From Buchnera aphidicola (Kaburagia rhusicola ensigallis) (GTDB lineage Bacteria > Pseudomonadota > Gammaproteobacteria > Enterobacterales > Enterobacteriaceae), in the NCBI GenBank assembly GCA_039830025.1, contig CP140040.1:396001-460000 (forward strand): 64,000 nt of DNA, in the 5' to 3' direction. Position numbers and translations under genes: made by a program. The notes beneath the pieces were generated by a model. It was not told the origin of the DNA. It did no database searches and saw only the letters and a program-made list of their open reading frames with translations. This document shows, piece by piece, positions 45,576-56,282 of the stretch; positions within the stretch are counted from its first letter, which is position 1, and every line of letters begins with the position of its first letter.

Positions 45576-45697
45576 AAAAATAATAATATTTTATTAAATA
45601 TTAGTTCACCAAAAATATACGATTTTTTAAAAATACGCTATGATATAGATAACTAAAACATTTAAAAAAATAACAAAATTAATTATATAATAAACGT

Positions 45698-46327
45698 ATG
45701 AAAAAATTTTTAATATTAGCGACGCTCATGTCATTTGGATTTTGTAACATAGATACACCCATTATAGAAAAACAAAAATATACCGTACTTGATAAAAAAA
45801 TTGCAAACGCTGCTCCAATAATAGAATTTTTTTCTTTTTTATGCCCTCATTGCTATACTTTAGAACAAAAATATCGACTCGATTACCATATAAAAAACAA
45901 CATATCTAATTCTATTAAAATTGTAAAATATCACGTTAATTTTTTAGGAGGAGAATTAGGTGAATCATTAACTCACATATGGGAAATATCAAAAATGATG
46001 GAATTAGACAAAAAAATTCTTATGCCTATATTTGAAAAAATTCAACAACAAAAAACTATCACTGATGTCTATACCTTAAAAAATGAATTTTTAAAGTTAG
46101 CAAAAATTGATGAAAAAGAATTTAATTTCCTTTGGAACAGTTTTGTTGTAAAATCTATGTTATATAATCAACAGATTATACAAAATACTCTAAAAATAGA
46201 TCGTATTCCCTCTATATTTATTAATGGAAAATATGCTATAAACAACACAAATATCAGTCAAAAATCGAATAAAGATTTTATTAAAGAATACGTATATATT
46301 GTAAAATGTTTACTTAATAAACATTAA
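45698..46327 (+). CDS. dsbA: Thiol:disulfide interchange protein DsbA
   Basis: DsbA introduces disulfides into exported proteins in the periplasm. The 209 residues (E. coli 208) begin with a signal peptide (MKKFLILATLMSFGF). The thioredoxin-fold active site is FFSFLCPHCY with Cys49 and Cys52, and YHVNFLGGELG and the cis-Pro region RIPSIFINGKY follow. EndA in this window, which is cysteine-rich and exported, is a possible client. dsbA precedes polA, as in E. coli with genes between lost. Confidence 0.96.
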   Translation: MKKFLILATLMSFGFCNIDTPIIEKQKYTVLDKKIANAAPIIEFFSFLCPHCYTLEQKYRLDYHIKNNISNSIKIVKYHVNFLGGELGESLTHIWEISKMMELDKKILMPIFEKIQQQKTITDVYTLKNEFLKLAKIDEKEFNFLWNSFVVKSMLYNQQIIQNTLKIDRIPSIFINGKYAINNTNISQKSNKDFIKEYVYIVKCLLNKH

Positions 46328-46449
46328 CATAACTATCTTAAAAAATTATTTTCATATTAATTATTTAACTTCTCTAATTATCTTATTAATATTAAAAACT
46401 ACAATATATATTAAATACATGTAATTATAACTGATATAAATTTATATAT

Positions 46450-47334
46450 ATGAATTCCAAAAAAAAATTCGTCCATTATTTATTAATAGATGGTACATCA
46501 TACCTCTATAGATCATATTATTCTTTTTCTACACTGAGCAATAAAAATAATACACCATCCGGGGCTATATATGGTGTAATAAAAATGCTCAAAACGTTAT
46601 CTAAAAAATACCCAAAATCTCAAATAATCATAATATTTGATTCACCAACAAAAAATTTTAGGCATATATTATTTCAACCATATAAAGCTAACCGTCCAAG
46701 TATGCCAACAAATTTAAAATTACAAATTAAACCGTTATACGAAATAATAACAGCAATGGGATTTCCAATCGTAATAATACCTTATTTTGAAGCAGATGAT
46801 ATTATAGGAACATTGTCGCATGCGGCAAATAAAGAAAAAAAATTTACTTTAATTTGTACTAATGATAAAGATCTAGCGCAATTAGTAAATGTTAATGTTA
46901 ATATATTAGAAAGTAAATTTAATACAATATTAGGAGAACAAGAAATAAAACATAAATATGGAGTAATACCTACTTTAATTCCTGATTTACTAGGATTAAT
47001 GGGAGATAAATCAGATAATATTCCAGGAGTACCAACAATAGGAAAAAAAACAGCACTTACTTTATTGAAACATTTTAACTCTTTAGAAGACATATATATT
47101 CATATTGATGAAATATCGCAATATTCATTTAAACGAGCTAAACATATTACTGAAATGCTAATGATTCATAAAAACTTAGCGCTTCTTTCAAAAAAACTAG
47201 CTACAATCAAAACAGATGTAACTATAAATAAATCCATAAATGAAATAAAAATGTCTAAACCATCAATACATAAACTAACTCATTTTTTTAAATACTATAA
47301 ATTTCATCATTGGTTAAAATTATTACGAGAATGA
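46450..47334 (+). CDS. polA: DNA polymerase I, 5'-3' exonuclease domain only
   Basis: The 294 residues cover only the 5' nuclease of E. coli Pol I (928): LLIDGTSYLYRSYYSF, FEADDIIGTLS, CTNDKDLAQLV and LMGDKSDNIPGVPTIGKKTA hold the metal-binding acids and helix-hairpin-helix. Proofreading and polymerase domains are gone, and the frame ends cleanly at the domain boundary (FKYYKFHHWLKLL, cf. FKKYEFKRW). It can remove RNA primers and flaps but not fill gaps. The same truncation is known in Buchnera. No Klenow relic is visible downstream. Confidence 0.96.
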   Translation: MNSKKKFVHYLLIDGTSYLYRSYYSFSTLSNKNNTPSGAIYGVIKMLKTLSKKYPKSQIIIIFDSPTKNFRHILFQPYKANRPSMPTNLKLQIKPLYEIITAMGFPIVIIPYFEADDIIGTLSHAANKEKKFTLICTNDKDLAQLVNVNVNILESKFNTILGEQEIKHKYGVIPTLIPDLLGLMGDKSDNIPGVPTIGKKTALTLLKHFNSLEDIYIHIDEISQYSFKRAKHITEMLMIHKNLALLSKKLATIKTDVTINKSINEIKMSKPSIHKLTHFFKYYKFHHWLKLLRE

Positions 47335-47385
47335 AAATAGTAAAAACAAACATAAATTACCTAAAAATAAAAAATGCATATAAGT

Positions 47386-47404
47386 GTATTTTGACTTAAA
47401 ATAC
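47386..47404 (+). terminator. Stem-loop after polA
   Basis: GTATTTT (47386-47392) pairs with AAAATAC (47398-47404) around GACTT; flanking ATGCA and TGCA-type bases could extend it with bulges. It is 51 nt past the polA stop. Confidence 0.5.
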
Positions 47405-47438
47405 TGAATGCACTAATTTCTTAACCATGAATTTTAAT

Positions 47439-47467
47439 TTCTGAAATAAAATATTTTATTTTCAGAA
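47439..47467. terminator. Near-perfect hairpin between polA and engB
   Basis: TTCTGAAATAAAAT (47439-47452) pairs with ATTTTATTTTCAGAA (47453-47467) with a single bulged base and essentially no loop. Its place between converging genes suggests a shared terminator. Confidence 0.5.
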
Positions 47468-47793
47468 CAAAATAAATAATTCAAATTATAAAACAAAATT
47501 TTTTTATATAAATTTAAATCACATTAACTAAAATATTTTTCGCTTAAACAATAAAACCTCTATTTAAACATTGATTAAAAAAAATATGAATACAGAAACG
47601 TATACAATTCATTGCTGTAAACAATAATACAAACTTTGAAAAATAAAAAACAAACGCTATTATGATTTAAACACTATTCAAAAAATATAAATGTATGTTA
47701 ATAAGATATCAATACTAAAAAGTTAAATTCTATCTTAATAACTAATATTTAAGAAAAACATCTAATCAAAAATATTAACTTTTAATCTAACAA

Positions 47794-48399
47794 TTACATA
47801 TTGTCATGCATCCAATAATCCAATTGATCCTTTAAACTATCAATACCAATTTTTTTAAATGACGAAAATAATTCTACTCGTATACCATATAGTAAAATTA
47901 ATCTATTTAAACGAATAATGCGTAATTGTTCTTGCTGTTTAGAAAAAACCATTTTGTCAGCTTTATTTAACAAAATTAACATCGGAATATGGTTCAACCT
48001 CGTTAAATTAATTATCATTTCATCTAGAGATTTCATAGGATATCGAATATCCATCAACATAATTAATCCTTTTAAACACGTTTGAGTTTTTAAATACTGA
48101 AACACCATTTTTTTTAAGTTCATCATAATATTTTTAGAAACTTTAGAATAACCATAGCCAGGTAAATCAACTAAACGCATTTCGGAAGAAACTTTAAAAA
48201 TATTAATTAATTGTGTTCTTCCTGGAATTTTACTAACCCTAGCTAAATGTTTTTGATTAGTTAAAACATTAATAACAGTAGACTTTCCTGAATTAGAATA
48301 TCCAATAAAAGCAAATTCAAACCCAAAATTATATTTTTCTTTTTTTATATTTACAATGCTTTTTAAAAAAACAGTGTTACAATAATTGTTTCTAATCAC
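47794..48399 (-). CDS. engB: Ribosome biogenesis GTPase EngB (YihA/YsxC)
   Basis: EngB is a small essential GTPase for 50S assembly. The 201 residues have G1 FAIFIGYSNSGKST-type loop (GYSNSGKST), the switch SKIPGRTQLINIF, G3 DLPGYGYSKV and G4 LLNKADK. I start at GTG 48399 because GGAG lies 7 nt upstream; an in-frame GTG at 48420 would place that site inside the gene. It stays next to polA, as in E. coli, in opposite orientation. Confidence 0.95.
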   Translation of the reverse strand: MIRNNYCNTVFLKSIVNIKKEKYNFGFEFAFIGYSNSGKSTVINVLTNQKHLARVSKIPGRTQLINIFKVSSEMRLVDLPGYGYSKVSKNIMMNLKKMVFQYLKTQTCLKGLIMLMDIRYPMKSLDEMIINLTRLNHIPMLILLNKADKMVFSKQQEQLRIIRLNRLILLYGIRVELFSSFKKIGIDSLKDQLDYWMHDNM

Positions 48400-48687
48400 A
48401 ATACAGCTCCAAAAATACACTATAATACTATTAACTTTAATGAATCATACTACATAAAAAATAATATATTTAATATTATTTAGTGATAATAAAAAAATAA
48501 AATATTATAACATTTAAACTAATAACATATATAATCACTTACATTCAGTTTAATATTTATATTTTATGAATACGTATCAAAAGATTATTATTTCAATAAT
48601 AAACATGTTAGAATAAAAATTCTATAATGTTGTTCAATTATTTTACAACCACAATTATTTTTACTTCTTTTACGATGCCAATAAAAA

Positions 48688-50508
48688 ATGAACAAAAACT
48701 TAAGAAACATAGCTATTATCGCTCATGTTGATCATGGAAAAACCACCTTAGTAGATGCATTACTAAAACAATCTGATCATTTTAAAAGCTATAAAAAATA
48801 TTCCGAACGTATTATGGATTCAAACGATCTCGAAAAAGAACGAGGAATAACTATTTTAGCAAAAAATGCTGCGATTAAATGGAAGAATTATCGTATTAAT
48901 ATCATAGATACTCCTGGACATTCTGATTTTGGTGGAGAAGTAGAACGCATACTATCCATGGTAGATTCTGTTCTATTAGTAGTGGATGCATTAGACGGTC
49001 CAATGCCGCAAACAAGATTTGTTACTCAAAAATCTTTTAACTATGGAATCAAACCTATTGTAGTAATAAACAAAATTGATCGAAAAAATGCTAGACCAAA
49101 CTGGGTAGTAGACCAAATTTTTGATTTATTTGTCCATCTTAATGCTACTGATGAACAACTTGATTTTCCAGTCATATATACTTCTGCATTACTTGGAACA
49201 TCTGGAACTAACTACAAAGATATAGGACTAGATATGTCATCGTTGTACGAAACTATTATAAAATATACACCACCTCCAAAAATTAATGTTAGCAAAACGT
49301 TACAAATGCAAATTTCGCAACTAGACTATGACAATTATTTAGGAACAATTGGAATTGGACGAATTAATCAAGGATCTATAAAACCCAACCAAAACATAAC
49401 AATTATCAATAATAAAGGACTAAAAATCAACGGAAAAATAGGAAAAGTACTAACTTATTTTGGATTAGAAAAAATAGAAGTTAATCAAGCACAATCGGGA
49501 GACATAGTAGCTATAACAGGTATTGAAAAACTTTATATTTCAGATACTATTTGTGATCCTACTAATATAAAACCATTACCAAAATTACAGGTTGATGAAC
49601 CAACAGTAGAAATGATGTTTTCTGTTAATACTTCTCCTTTTTCAGGAACAGAAGGGAAACATATTACCTCTCGACAAATTTTGAATCGATTAAAACAAGA
49701 AATGATACACAATGTTGCTTTAAAAATAAAAGAAACAGCGAATTCCAATGTTTTTGCAGTGTCTGGACGCGGTGAACTACATTTGTCGATATTAATTGAA
49801 AATATGAGAAGAGAAGGGTTTGAATTAGAAGTATCCCGTCCAAAAGTAATTATACGTGAAATAAAAGGAATCAAACACGAACCATTTGAAATAGTTATAT
49901 TAGATATTAAAAATGCAAATCAAGGAACTATTATAAGATTAATAGGTGAACGCAAAGGAACAATTTCTAATATTACTTCAGATAAAACAGATAGAACAAG
50001 AATTGATTGCATTCTAAGTAGTAATGCTTTAATTGGATTTAGATCAGAATTCACTACTATTACCTCAGGATCTGGAACATTTCACTCTTCTTTCAGCCAT
50101 TATGGGAAAATTCAGTCTGAAACAATAGGACTGCGAAAAAACGGAGTACTAATTTCAAACAAAACAGGGTATTCAGTAGGTTTTTCTCTATTTAATTTAC
50201 AAAATCGTGGAAAACTGTTCATAGGACATGGAGAAAAAGTATATGAAGGACAAATCATTGGTATTCATAACAGAAAAAACGATTTAACTGTAAATTGTTT
50301 ATTAGGTAAAAAGTTAACAAACATGCGAGCATCAGGATCTGATGATGCAATAACATTAACTACACCTATAACCGTTAATTTAGAGTATGCTATTAGTTTT
50401 ATTAATCACGACGAATTAGTAGAAATAACACCGCTATCTATTAGATTAAGAAAAGAACACTTAACAGAAAATTCAAGAAAGATATTTTCAAGAAAAAAGG
50501 AATTGTAA
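48688..50508 (+). CDS. typA: Translational GTPase TypA/BipA
   Basis: TypA (BipA) is an EF-G-like GTPase that binds 70S ribosomes and helps 50S assembly, especially in the cold. The 606 residues (E. coli 607) show [41 protein letters not shown], then domains II, III and V and the TypA-specific C-terminal domain ([24 protein letters not shown]). It stands alone on the plus strand. Confidence 0.97.
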   Translation: MNKNLRNIAIIAHVDHGKTTLVDALLKQSDHFKSYKKYSERIMDSNDLEKERGITILAKNAAIKWKNYRINIIDTPGHSDFGGEVERILSMVDSVLLVVDALDGPMPQTRFVTQKSFNYGIKPIVVINKIDRKNARPNWVVDQIFDLFVHLNATDEQLDFPVIYTSALLGTSGTNYKDIGLDMSSLYETIIKYTPPPKINVSKTLQMQISQLDYDNYLGTIGIGRINQGSIKPNQNITIINNKGLKINGKIGKVLTYFGLEKIEVNQAQSGDIVAITGIEKLYISDTICDPTNIKPLPKLQVDEPTVEMMFSVNTSPFSGTEGKHITSRQILNRLKQEMIHNVALKIKETANSNVFAVSGRGELHLSILIENMRREGFELEVSRPKVIIREIKGIKHEPFEIVILDIKNANQGTIIRLIGERKGTISNITSDKTDRTRIDCILSSNALIGFRSEFTTITSGSGTFHSSFSHYGKIQSETIGLRKNGVLISNKTGYSVGFSLFNLQNRGKLFIGHGEKVYEGQIIGIHNRKNDLTVNCLLGKKLTNMRASGSDDAITLTTPITVNLEYAISFINHDELVEITPLSIRLRKEHLTENSRKIFSRKKEL

Positions 50509-50618
50509 TAAAAAAAATATATTAAAACGTAGCGTCTGACATAAATGTATTTGTAAACCACATAATAATTAGAAACATGTTCTATGCTCAATAACAGTAT
50601 CTTATTAAAAATATACGA

Positions 50619-51245
50619 TTATTTTAATAAATTACGAAGTAAATTACTGTTTTTTTTTGTTTGATATTGTCTAGACAAATGTTCTACTTGAACAATTTTA
50701 TTTAAATTAGACACGGCTAATTTAAAATTATCATTAATAATTACATAATCATATTCAACGTAATGCCGCATGTCAGATACTGCTTGATTCATCCTTTTTT
50801 GTATTATTACTTCACTATCTTGATCTCGTTTACATAATCGTCTATACAATTCATCTTTAGACGGAGGTAATATAAAAATACTCTTTGAATTTGGAATTTT
50901 GCGACGTACTTGTTGTGCTCCTTGCCAATCAATATCCATAAAAACATCTATTCCAGCTAATAAACATTGATTAATTTCTTTATAAGATGTCCCATAATAA
51001 TTGTTAAATACTTTTGCATATTCTAAAAATTTTTTTTTCTTTATCATATTTTTAAATTGATGAATAGAAATAAAATAGTAATGTTTACCATTATATTCTC
51101 CTGGTCTAATTATACGAGTAGTATGAGATATTGATACTTGTATTTTAAACAATAAATTAGTTTGTAACATTTCTCGAATTAAACTAGACTTTCCTGTTCC
51201 ACTGGGGGCGGAAATTATAAATAATATGCCTTTTATCATAATCAT
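50619..51245 (-). CDS. gmk: Guanylate kinase
   Basis: Gmk phosphorylates GMP/dGMP to the diphosphate. The 208 residues (E. coli 207) include the P-loop SAPSGTGKSSL, the GMP-binding VSISHTTR, RPGEYNGKHYYF, and DIDWQGAQQVR. ATG codons at 51245 and 51239 are equally plausible starts; neither has a clear ribosome-binding site. It is 76 nt downstream of thyA and may share its transcript. Confidence 0.97.
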   Translation of the reverse strand: MIMIKGILFIISAPSGTGKSSLIREMLQTNLLFKIQVSISHTTRIIRPGEYNGKHYYFISIHQFKNMIKKKKFLEYAKVFNNYYGTSYKEINQCLLAGIDVFMDIDWQGAQQVRRKIPNSKSIFILPPSKDELYRRLCKRDQDSEVIIQKRMNQAVSDMRHYVEYDYVIINDNFKLAVSNLNKIVQVEHLSRQYQTKKNSNLLRNLLK

Positions 51246-51321
51246 CTAAAGTTAAAATAAATCTAAATATCTAAATACTGCCATAAAAATTTAAAATAGA
51301 AAGACAATTTGTTTTAAACAT

Positions 51322-52116
51322 TTATATTGCTATGTTTGCTTTAATAGAAGGATGGGATTTATATTTTAATAAACAAAAATTTTTCGCACAATAATCAGAT
51401 ATTTTTTCAGGTTTATCTTTAATCATTAATGTTGGCAAACGATAGGGTTGACGTAATAATTGAGTATTAACTTGATCTATATGATTCTTATATATATGAA
51501 CATCACCTCCAGTCCATAAAAAATGACCAACTTTTAAACAACATTGATTTGCTATTATATGGATCAATAAGGAATAACTAGCAATATTAAATGGCAGTCC
51601 TAAAAAAACATCACAAGAACGCTGATACAATTGACAACTTAAAACATTGTTAATAACATAGAACTGAAATAATACGTGACACGGAAATAACGCCATTTTT
51701 TCTAAATCACTCACATTCCAACTTGATACTAACATTCTTCTGGAATTAGGATTATTCTTAATTTGTTTAATTACATTTTGTATTTGATCGATTTCTGTAC
51801 CATCTGTGTTTTTCCATCTTCTCCATTGCTGTCCATAAATAGGACCTAAATCTCCGAATTCATTCGCCCATGAATTCCAAATCGATACTTTATTATCATT
51901 TAAATATTTAACGTTAGTATCTCCTTTTAAAAACCATAAAAGTTCGTGAACAATAGAAATAAAATGACATTTTTTGGTAGTAACCAACGGAAATCCTGTT
52001 TGTAAATTAAATTTCATATGATGACCAAAAATAGATAATGTCCCTACTCCAGTACGATCTTGTTTGTTGTTTCCTTTATTCAATATTTTTTTTAGAAGTA
52101 ATAAGTAAGATTTCAT
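51322..52116 (-). CDS. thyA: Thymidylate synthase
   Basis: ThyA methylates dUMP to dTMP with methylene-THF. It has 264 residues, as in E. coli. The nucleophile is Cys146 in [11 protein letters not shown], the folate region [11 protein letters not shown] and the dUMP-binding [16 protein letters not shown] are intact, and the protein ends IKANIAI. It lies 9 nt after lgt, the order found in E. coli. Confidence 0.98.
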   Translation of the reverse strand: MKSYLLLLKKILNKGNNKQDRTGVGTLSIFGHHMKFNLQTGFPLVTTKKCHFISIVHELLWFLKGDTNVKYLNDNKVSIWNSWANEFGDLGPIYGQQWRRWKNTDGTEIDQIQNVIKQIKNNPNSRRMLVSSWNVSDLEKMALFPCHVLFQFYVINNVLSCQLYQRSCDVFLGLPFNIASYSLLIHIIANQCCLKVGHFLWTGGDVHIYKNHIDQVNTQLLRQPYRLPTLMIKDKPEKISDYCAKNFCLLKYKSHPSIKANIAI

Positions 52117-52125
52117 ATTATCCTA

Positions 52126-52989
52126 TTATATGAGAGTTTTAGATTTTCGTCGTATAGAAAAAATAATTAAAATTCCCAATATTATCATGGGAATGGATAA
52201 TATTTGTCCCATAGTTAAAACATTTTTAAATAACCCTATTTGATAATCAGGTTCGCGAAATATTTCAACAATAATACGAAAAATTCCATAAAAAATCAAA
52301 AATATACTTGAAATAACTCCAGTAGTTTTTACCTTTTTTGAATAATAATACAAGACAAAAAACAAAATTATTCCTTCTAAAAAAAATTCATATATTTGAG
52401 ATGGATGTCTAGGTAACATTCCAAATTTTTTGATCAACAGTTGTAATTGCAAATCATTTTTAGCTAATTCTAAATCCATTTCTCTAGACATAGGAAATAA
52501 AATAGAAAAAGAAAAACCAGGAGCAACACGACCCCATAATTCTCCATTAATAAAATTCCCTATTCTTCCTGCTCCTAACGCAATTGGAACTAACGGGACA
52601 ATCGAATCAGAAATTAAAAAAAAATTTCTATTAAACTTTCTAGAAAAATACAGAATTACTATAATCACTCCTAATAACCCTCCATGAAAAGACATACCTC
52701 CTTCCCATACTTTAAATATATGTATAAAGTTATTAAAATAAAATAATGGATTATAAAATAATATATACCCCAATCTTCCTCCAATGATCAAACCAAAAAA
52801 ACTAAAATATAAAATATCTTCTATTTCTGTTTTTTTTAATCCTATTTTTTTTATACTTTTTGTCCCTTTATTTAAAATAAAAACAAACCCTAATAAATAC
52901 ATTACTCCATACCAACGTATAGAAACATTAAATATAGAAATAATTATAGGATTAAAATTGGGAAACAATATATAAGAATTATGTATCAA
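52126..52989 (-). CDS. lgt: Phosphatidylglycerol-prolipoprotein diacylglyceryl transferase
   Basis: Lgt attaches diacylglycerol to the lipobox cysteine of prolipoproteins in the inner membrane. The 287 residues (E. coli 291) have about seven membrane segments and the family signature GRIGNFINGELWGRVA (near 140-155), plus WYGVMYLLGF, GGRLGYILFY, HGGLLG and PSQIYEF. Retention implies that at least some lipoproteins are still made. It leads the lgt-thyA pair. Confidence 0.96.
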   Translation of the reverse strand: MIHNSYILFPNFNPIIISIFNVSIRWYGVMYLLGFVFILNKGTKSIKKIGLKKTEIEDILYFSFFGLIIGGRLGYILFYNPLFYFNNFIHIFKVWEGGMSFHGGLLGVIIVILYFSRKFNRNFFLISDSIVPLVPIALGAGRIGNFINGELWGRVAPGFSFSILFPMSREMDLELAKNDLQLQLLIKKFGMLPRHPSQIYEFFLEGIILFFVLYYYSKKVKTTGVISSIFLIFYGIFRIIVEIFREPDYQIGLFKNVLTMGQILSIPMIILGILIIFSIRRKSKTLI

Positions 52990-53247
52990 TTTTACTCATC
53001 CTATTCACAATATATTTATTTGACTAAAATATTTATTTACATAAAGTTAACAATTAAATTATTAAAATTACATTGCACCAAAATTCTTATGCTAAAATAT
53101 TATATATTTTTAAAAAAACATACAAACAAAACTCAATAATATTAATATTTGCATATAATACATCTGCTCTCCACTAATAAATAAGTTATGTAATTATATG
53201 ACTGCTGTTTAAATAAAACAACATTAATTAATAAATACTTTATTTGG

Positions 53248-54528
53248 TCAAATGCAACTTATTTCAGGTTCTAATAGTTCTTTTATAGTTTGACGTCTTC
53301 GAATAATACGAAAATTTCCATTTTCAAATAAAATCTCTGGAATCAATAAACGGCTATTGTAGTTGGATGACATAGAAGCTCCATATGCTCCAGTATCATG
53401 AAATATTAAATAATCACCTGGTTTTACCTTAGGTAACATTCTAATTTCTATATCACCTTGCCCATTTTGAGTAAATAAATCTCCTGACTCACATAAAGGA
53501 CCTCCAACTACAGTCTCTACTGTATCATATTCATTAATTTTGCGCCCATCACCTGAAATAACAGATATATGATGATAACTTCCATACATAACAGGTCTAA
53601 CTAAATCATTAAATCCGGCATCGACTAATACAAACAATTTAGAACTAGTTTTTTTTACTGATCTTACTTCAGTGACTAATATTCCAGATTCTGCTACTAA
53701 AAATCTTCCAGGTTCTATTTCTAATTGAATAGAATGATTCAAATAATTAGAAATTTCTTTTCGTGCCATATCCCATAACATAAAATATTTATTAACATCA
53801 AATGAGCTTTCGTATAATTTATAAGGAACTGTTAAACCTCCTCCTGCTGATATCACGAAAATATCATGATTAAAACGTAATACTTGTCGAACCATTTCTT
53901 GACATACACGCTCCAAATACTTGTAATTTACGCCAGACCCAATATGTATATGTAAACCTATTAATTTAAAATTATATTTCTTAATAAATGACTTAGCCAA
54001 ACTAATATCCCAAATTCCATGTTTACTGTTTTCCCCACCGGTATTAGTTTTTTTACTATATCCATCACCAAATCTCGGATTAATACGTAACCAAATATTG
54101 TGCCCTGGAGATACTTCTCCAATTTGCTGTAGCATATCAAGTGATCCCACATTTACTGGAATATGATATCTTTTTATTTTTTTTAACGTACATCTATCTA
54201 TAACATCTGCTGTAAATATAATCCCTTGATCAGTAGGATGATATCCAGAAATCAAGCCTCTTTCAATTTCTCCTAGTGATACAGCATCAACTTTTACTCC
54301 TTGTTTACGAAAAAAATTTAAAATATGAATATTAGAACAAGCTTTTTGAGCAAACCTGATTACATCAAATTGATGTAATTTTTTAATGTTATTCAATATC
54401 ACAGTAGAATCATATATCCATAACGGAGAACAATATTTTTTAATTAACTTTAATATATTATCTCTATTAAATATCGTATTTTTTTTATTTTTGGAATTCA
54501 ACATAACCCATTGTCTCAAGAATGACAT
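53248..54528 (-). CDS. lysA: Diaminopimelate decarboxylase
   Basis: LysA decarboxylates meso-diaminopimelate to lysine, the last step of a biosynthesis aphid symbionts perform for the host. The 426 residues (E. coli 420) have the PLP lysine Lys62 in FAQKACSNIHIL, the HIHIGSG and SAGGGLTVPY loops, EIEPGRFLV, and the active-site GPLCESGDLF and HDTGAYGASMSSNYN. ATG 54528 or ATG 54504 could start it; no ribosome-binding site decides. Confidence 0.97.
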   Translation of the reverse strand: MSFLRQWVMLNSKNKKNTIFNRDNILKLIKKYCSPLWIYDSTVILNNIKKLHQFDVIRFAQKACSNIHILNFFRKQGVKVDAVSLGEIERGLISGYHPTDQGIIFTADVIDRCTLKKIKRYHIPVNVGSLDMLQQIGEVSPGHNIWLRINPRFGDGYSKKTNTGGENSKHGIWDISLAKSFIKKYNFKLIGLHIHIGSGVNYKYLERVCQEMVRQVLRFNHDIFVISAGGGLTVPYKLYESSFDVNKYFMLWDMARKEISNYLNHSIQLEIEPGRFLVAESGILVTEVRSVKKTSSKLFVLVDAGFNDLVRPVMYGSYHHISVISGDGRKINEYDTVETVVGGPLCESGDLFTQNGQGDIEIRMLPKVKPGDYLIFHDTGAYGASMSSNYNSRLLIPEILFENGNFRIIRRRQTIKELLEPEISCI

Positions 54529-54739
54529 ATTGCTTTTATATGCAAATGTTTTTATAAAAAAATCAATATTAACATTAAAATGATGTAAAACATTAAATTT
54601 TTAAAAATATAGAATACTATTTATTAAAAAACGTTAAATAAAAAATTAAATATATGATTTTATCAAAAACAAACGTTGAAGAACAATACATGAAAAAATG
54701 AAAACATAAAAAATTCAATACATCACACATACATATAAT

Positions 54740-56236
54740 TTATATTTTAGAATGGAGCGGTTTAAGAATAGGAAAAAAAATAACATCACGAATACTTTTC
54801 TGATTAGTTAAAATCATAATTAATCGATCAATTCCTATTCCCAATCCAGAAGTTGGAGGCAGTCCATACTCAAGTGCGGCTATATAATCTTCATCATAAA
54901 ACGTTGAATTATCTTCGCATCGTACGTCTAATTCTCGAGTTTGACTAAAAAATCGTTCTTTTTGATCGTCTGGATCATTTAATTCAGAAAATCCATTCGC
55001 TAATTCGTAACCAGCGATGAATAATTCGAATCGATCAGCAACATCAATATTTTTATTATTTCTTCTAGATAATGGAGAAATATCTATAGGATAGTCAGTA
55101 ATAAAAGTGGGTTGAATTAAACATTTTTCTGCTGTTTTTTCAAATATCTCTGACATTAATTTACCTATTTCCCAATTGTGTTCTATTTTTATTCCAAGCG
55201 TATTTGCTATATTTTTCATTTTTTCTAAATTATCTAAATCGGACATTTTAATATTAGAATTAAAGTTTAATATAGCTTGCTTCATTGTAAGTTTACAAAA
55301 ACTTTTTTCAAAATTTAGTTCGTATTTTCCATATTTAAATATTAAATTACCTTGCGTTTTCTGAACTAAATTTTTCAACAAGTTTTCAGTAAAAATCATC
55401 ATATCTGTATAATCTGAATAAGCCATATATACTTCCATCATAGTAAATTCTGGATTATGTCGAGTTGAAATTCCTTCATTACGAAAATTTCTATTTATTT
55501 CAAAAATTCGATTAAATCCTCCAATAATTAATCTTTTTAAATATAACTCAGGGGATATTCTTAAATATAAATTAAGATCTAAAGAATTGTGATAAGTAAC
55601 GAAAGGTCGTGCAGTAGCTCCTCCAGGAATGCTTTGCATCATAGGAGTTTCAACTTCTAAAAATTTATTTTCCAACATGAATGTTCTAATATAAATAAAA
55701 ATTTGCGATCTTTCTTTAAAAATACAACTCAAATGTTTGTTACTAATAAGATCTAAATATCTTTGTCTATATCTTATTTCTTTGTTGTACAATCCATGAA
55801 ATTTATTAGGCAATGGTTTTAACGATTTAGTTAATAATTTTAATTCTTTACAATAAATAGATAACTCTTCTGTTTTTGTTTTAAATAAACTTCCTTTAAC
55901 TCCTATAATATCACCTAAATCCAATTCTTTAACTGTATCTGCGTAACAAAAATTTACACTATATTTCTCTGTAATATATAATTGAATTTCTCCTAAACAA
56001 TCTTTTAATATAAAAAAAGAACTTTTTCCCATAATACGTTTTCGTATAATCCTACCAGCTATGCTAACACATACATTCAAAATTTTTAATTGATCATTGC
56101 TACATAACTCATAATTATTGTTAATATCTATTATATTTTGATCTGGTTTAAAATCATTAGGAAAATTAAAACCGTTTTTTTTAAGAATATATAATTTTTT
56201 ACGTCTCTGTTGCTCTTCATTATTACATGTGTTCAT
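54740..56236 (-). CDS. lysS: Lysyl-tRNA synthetase (class II)
   Basis: LysS charges tRNA-Lys. The 498 residues (E. coli 505) comprise an N-terminal OB-fold anticodon-binding domain (about 55-150) and the class II core with motif 1 FLEVETPMMQ, motif 2 FRNEGISTRHNPEFTMMEVY and motif 3 GLGIGIDRLIMILT. It follows prfB by 46 nt, the E. coli pairing, so the two are probably one transcript. Confidence 0.97.
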   Translation of the reverse strand: MNTCNNEEQQRRKKLYILKKNGFNFPNDFKPDQNIIDINNNYELCSNDQLKILNVCVSIAGRIIRKRIMGKSSFFILKDCLGEIQLYITEKYSVNFCYADTVKELDLGDIIGVKGSLFKTKTEELSIYCKELKLLTKSLKPLPNKFHGLYNKEIRYRQRYLDLISNKHLSCIFKERSQIFIYIRTFMLENKFLEVETPMMQSIPGGATARPFVTYHNSLDLNLYLRISPELYLKRLIIGGFNRIFEINRNFRNEGISTRHNPEFTMMEVYMAYSDYTDMMIFTENLLKNLVQKTQGNLIFKYGKYELNFEKSFCKLTMKQAILNFNSNIKMSDLDNLEKMKNIANTLGIKIEHNWEIGKLMSEIFEKTAEKCLIQPTFITDYPIDISPLSRRNNKNIDVADRFELFIAGYELANGFSELNDPDDQKERFFSQTRELDVRCEDNSTFYDEDYIAALEYGLPPTSGLGIGIDRLIMILTNQKSIRDVIFFPILKPLHSKI

Positions 56237-56282
56237 ATTAACCTCTTGCGTACTCTTAAATAAAATTATGTTTTAATGTTTA

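Larger units (their letters stand above)
47335..47793. other. Gene-free region between converging polA and engB
   Basis: 459 AT-rich bases. Two hairpins are present (47386-47404, 47439-47467). I looked for polymerase-domain motifs of Pol I (DYSQIELR, VHDELVFE) and for the Spot 42 RNA that follows polA in E. coli, and found neither. Confidence 0.6.

Noticed and set aside
47335-47793. Relic of the polymerase domain of polA or of Spot 42 RNA.
   Set aside because: No Pol I motif in any frame and no RNA-like GC structure; only A/T hairpins fitting terminators.
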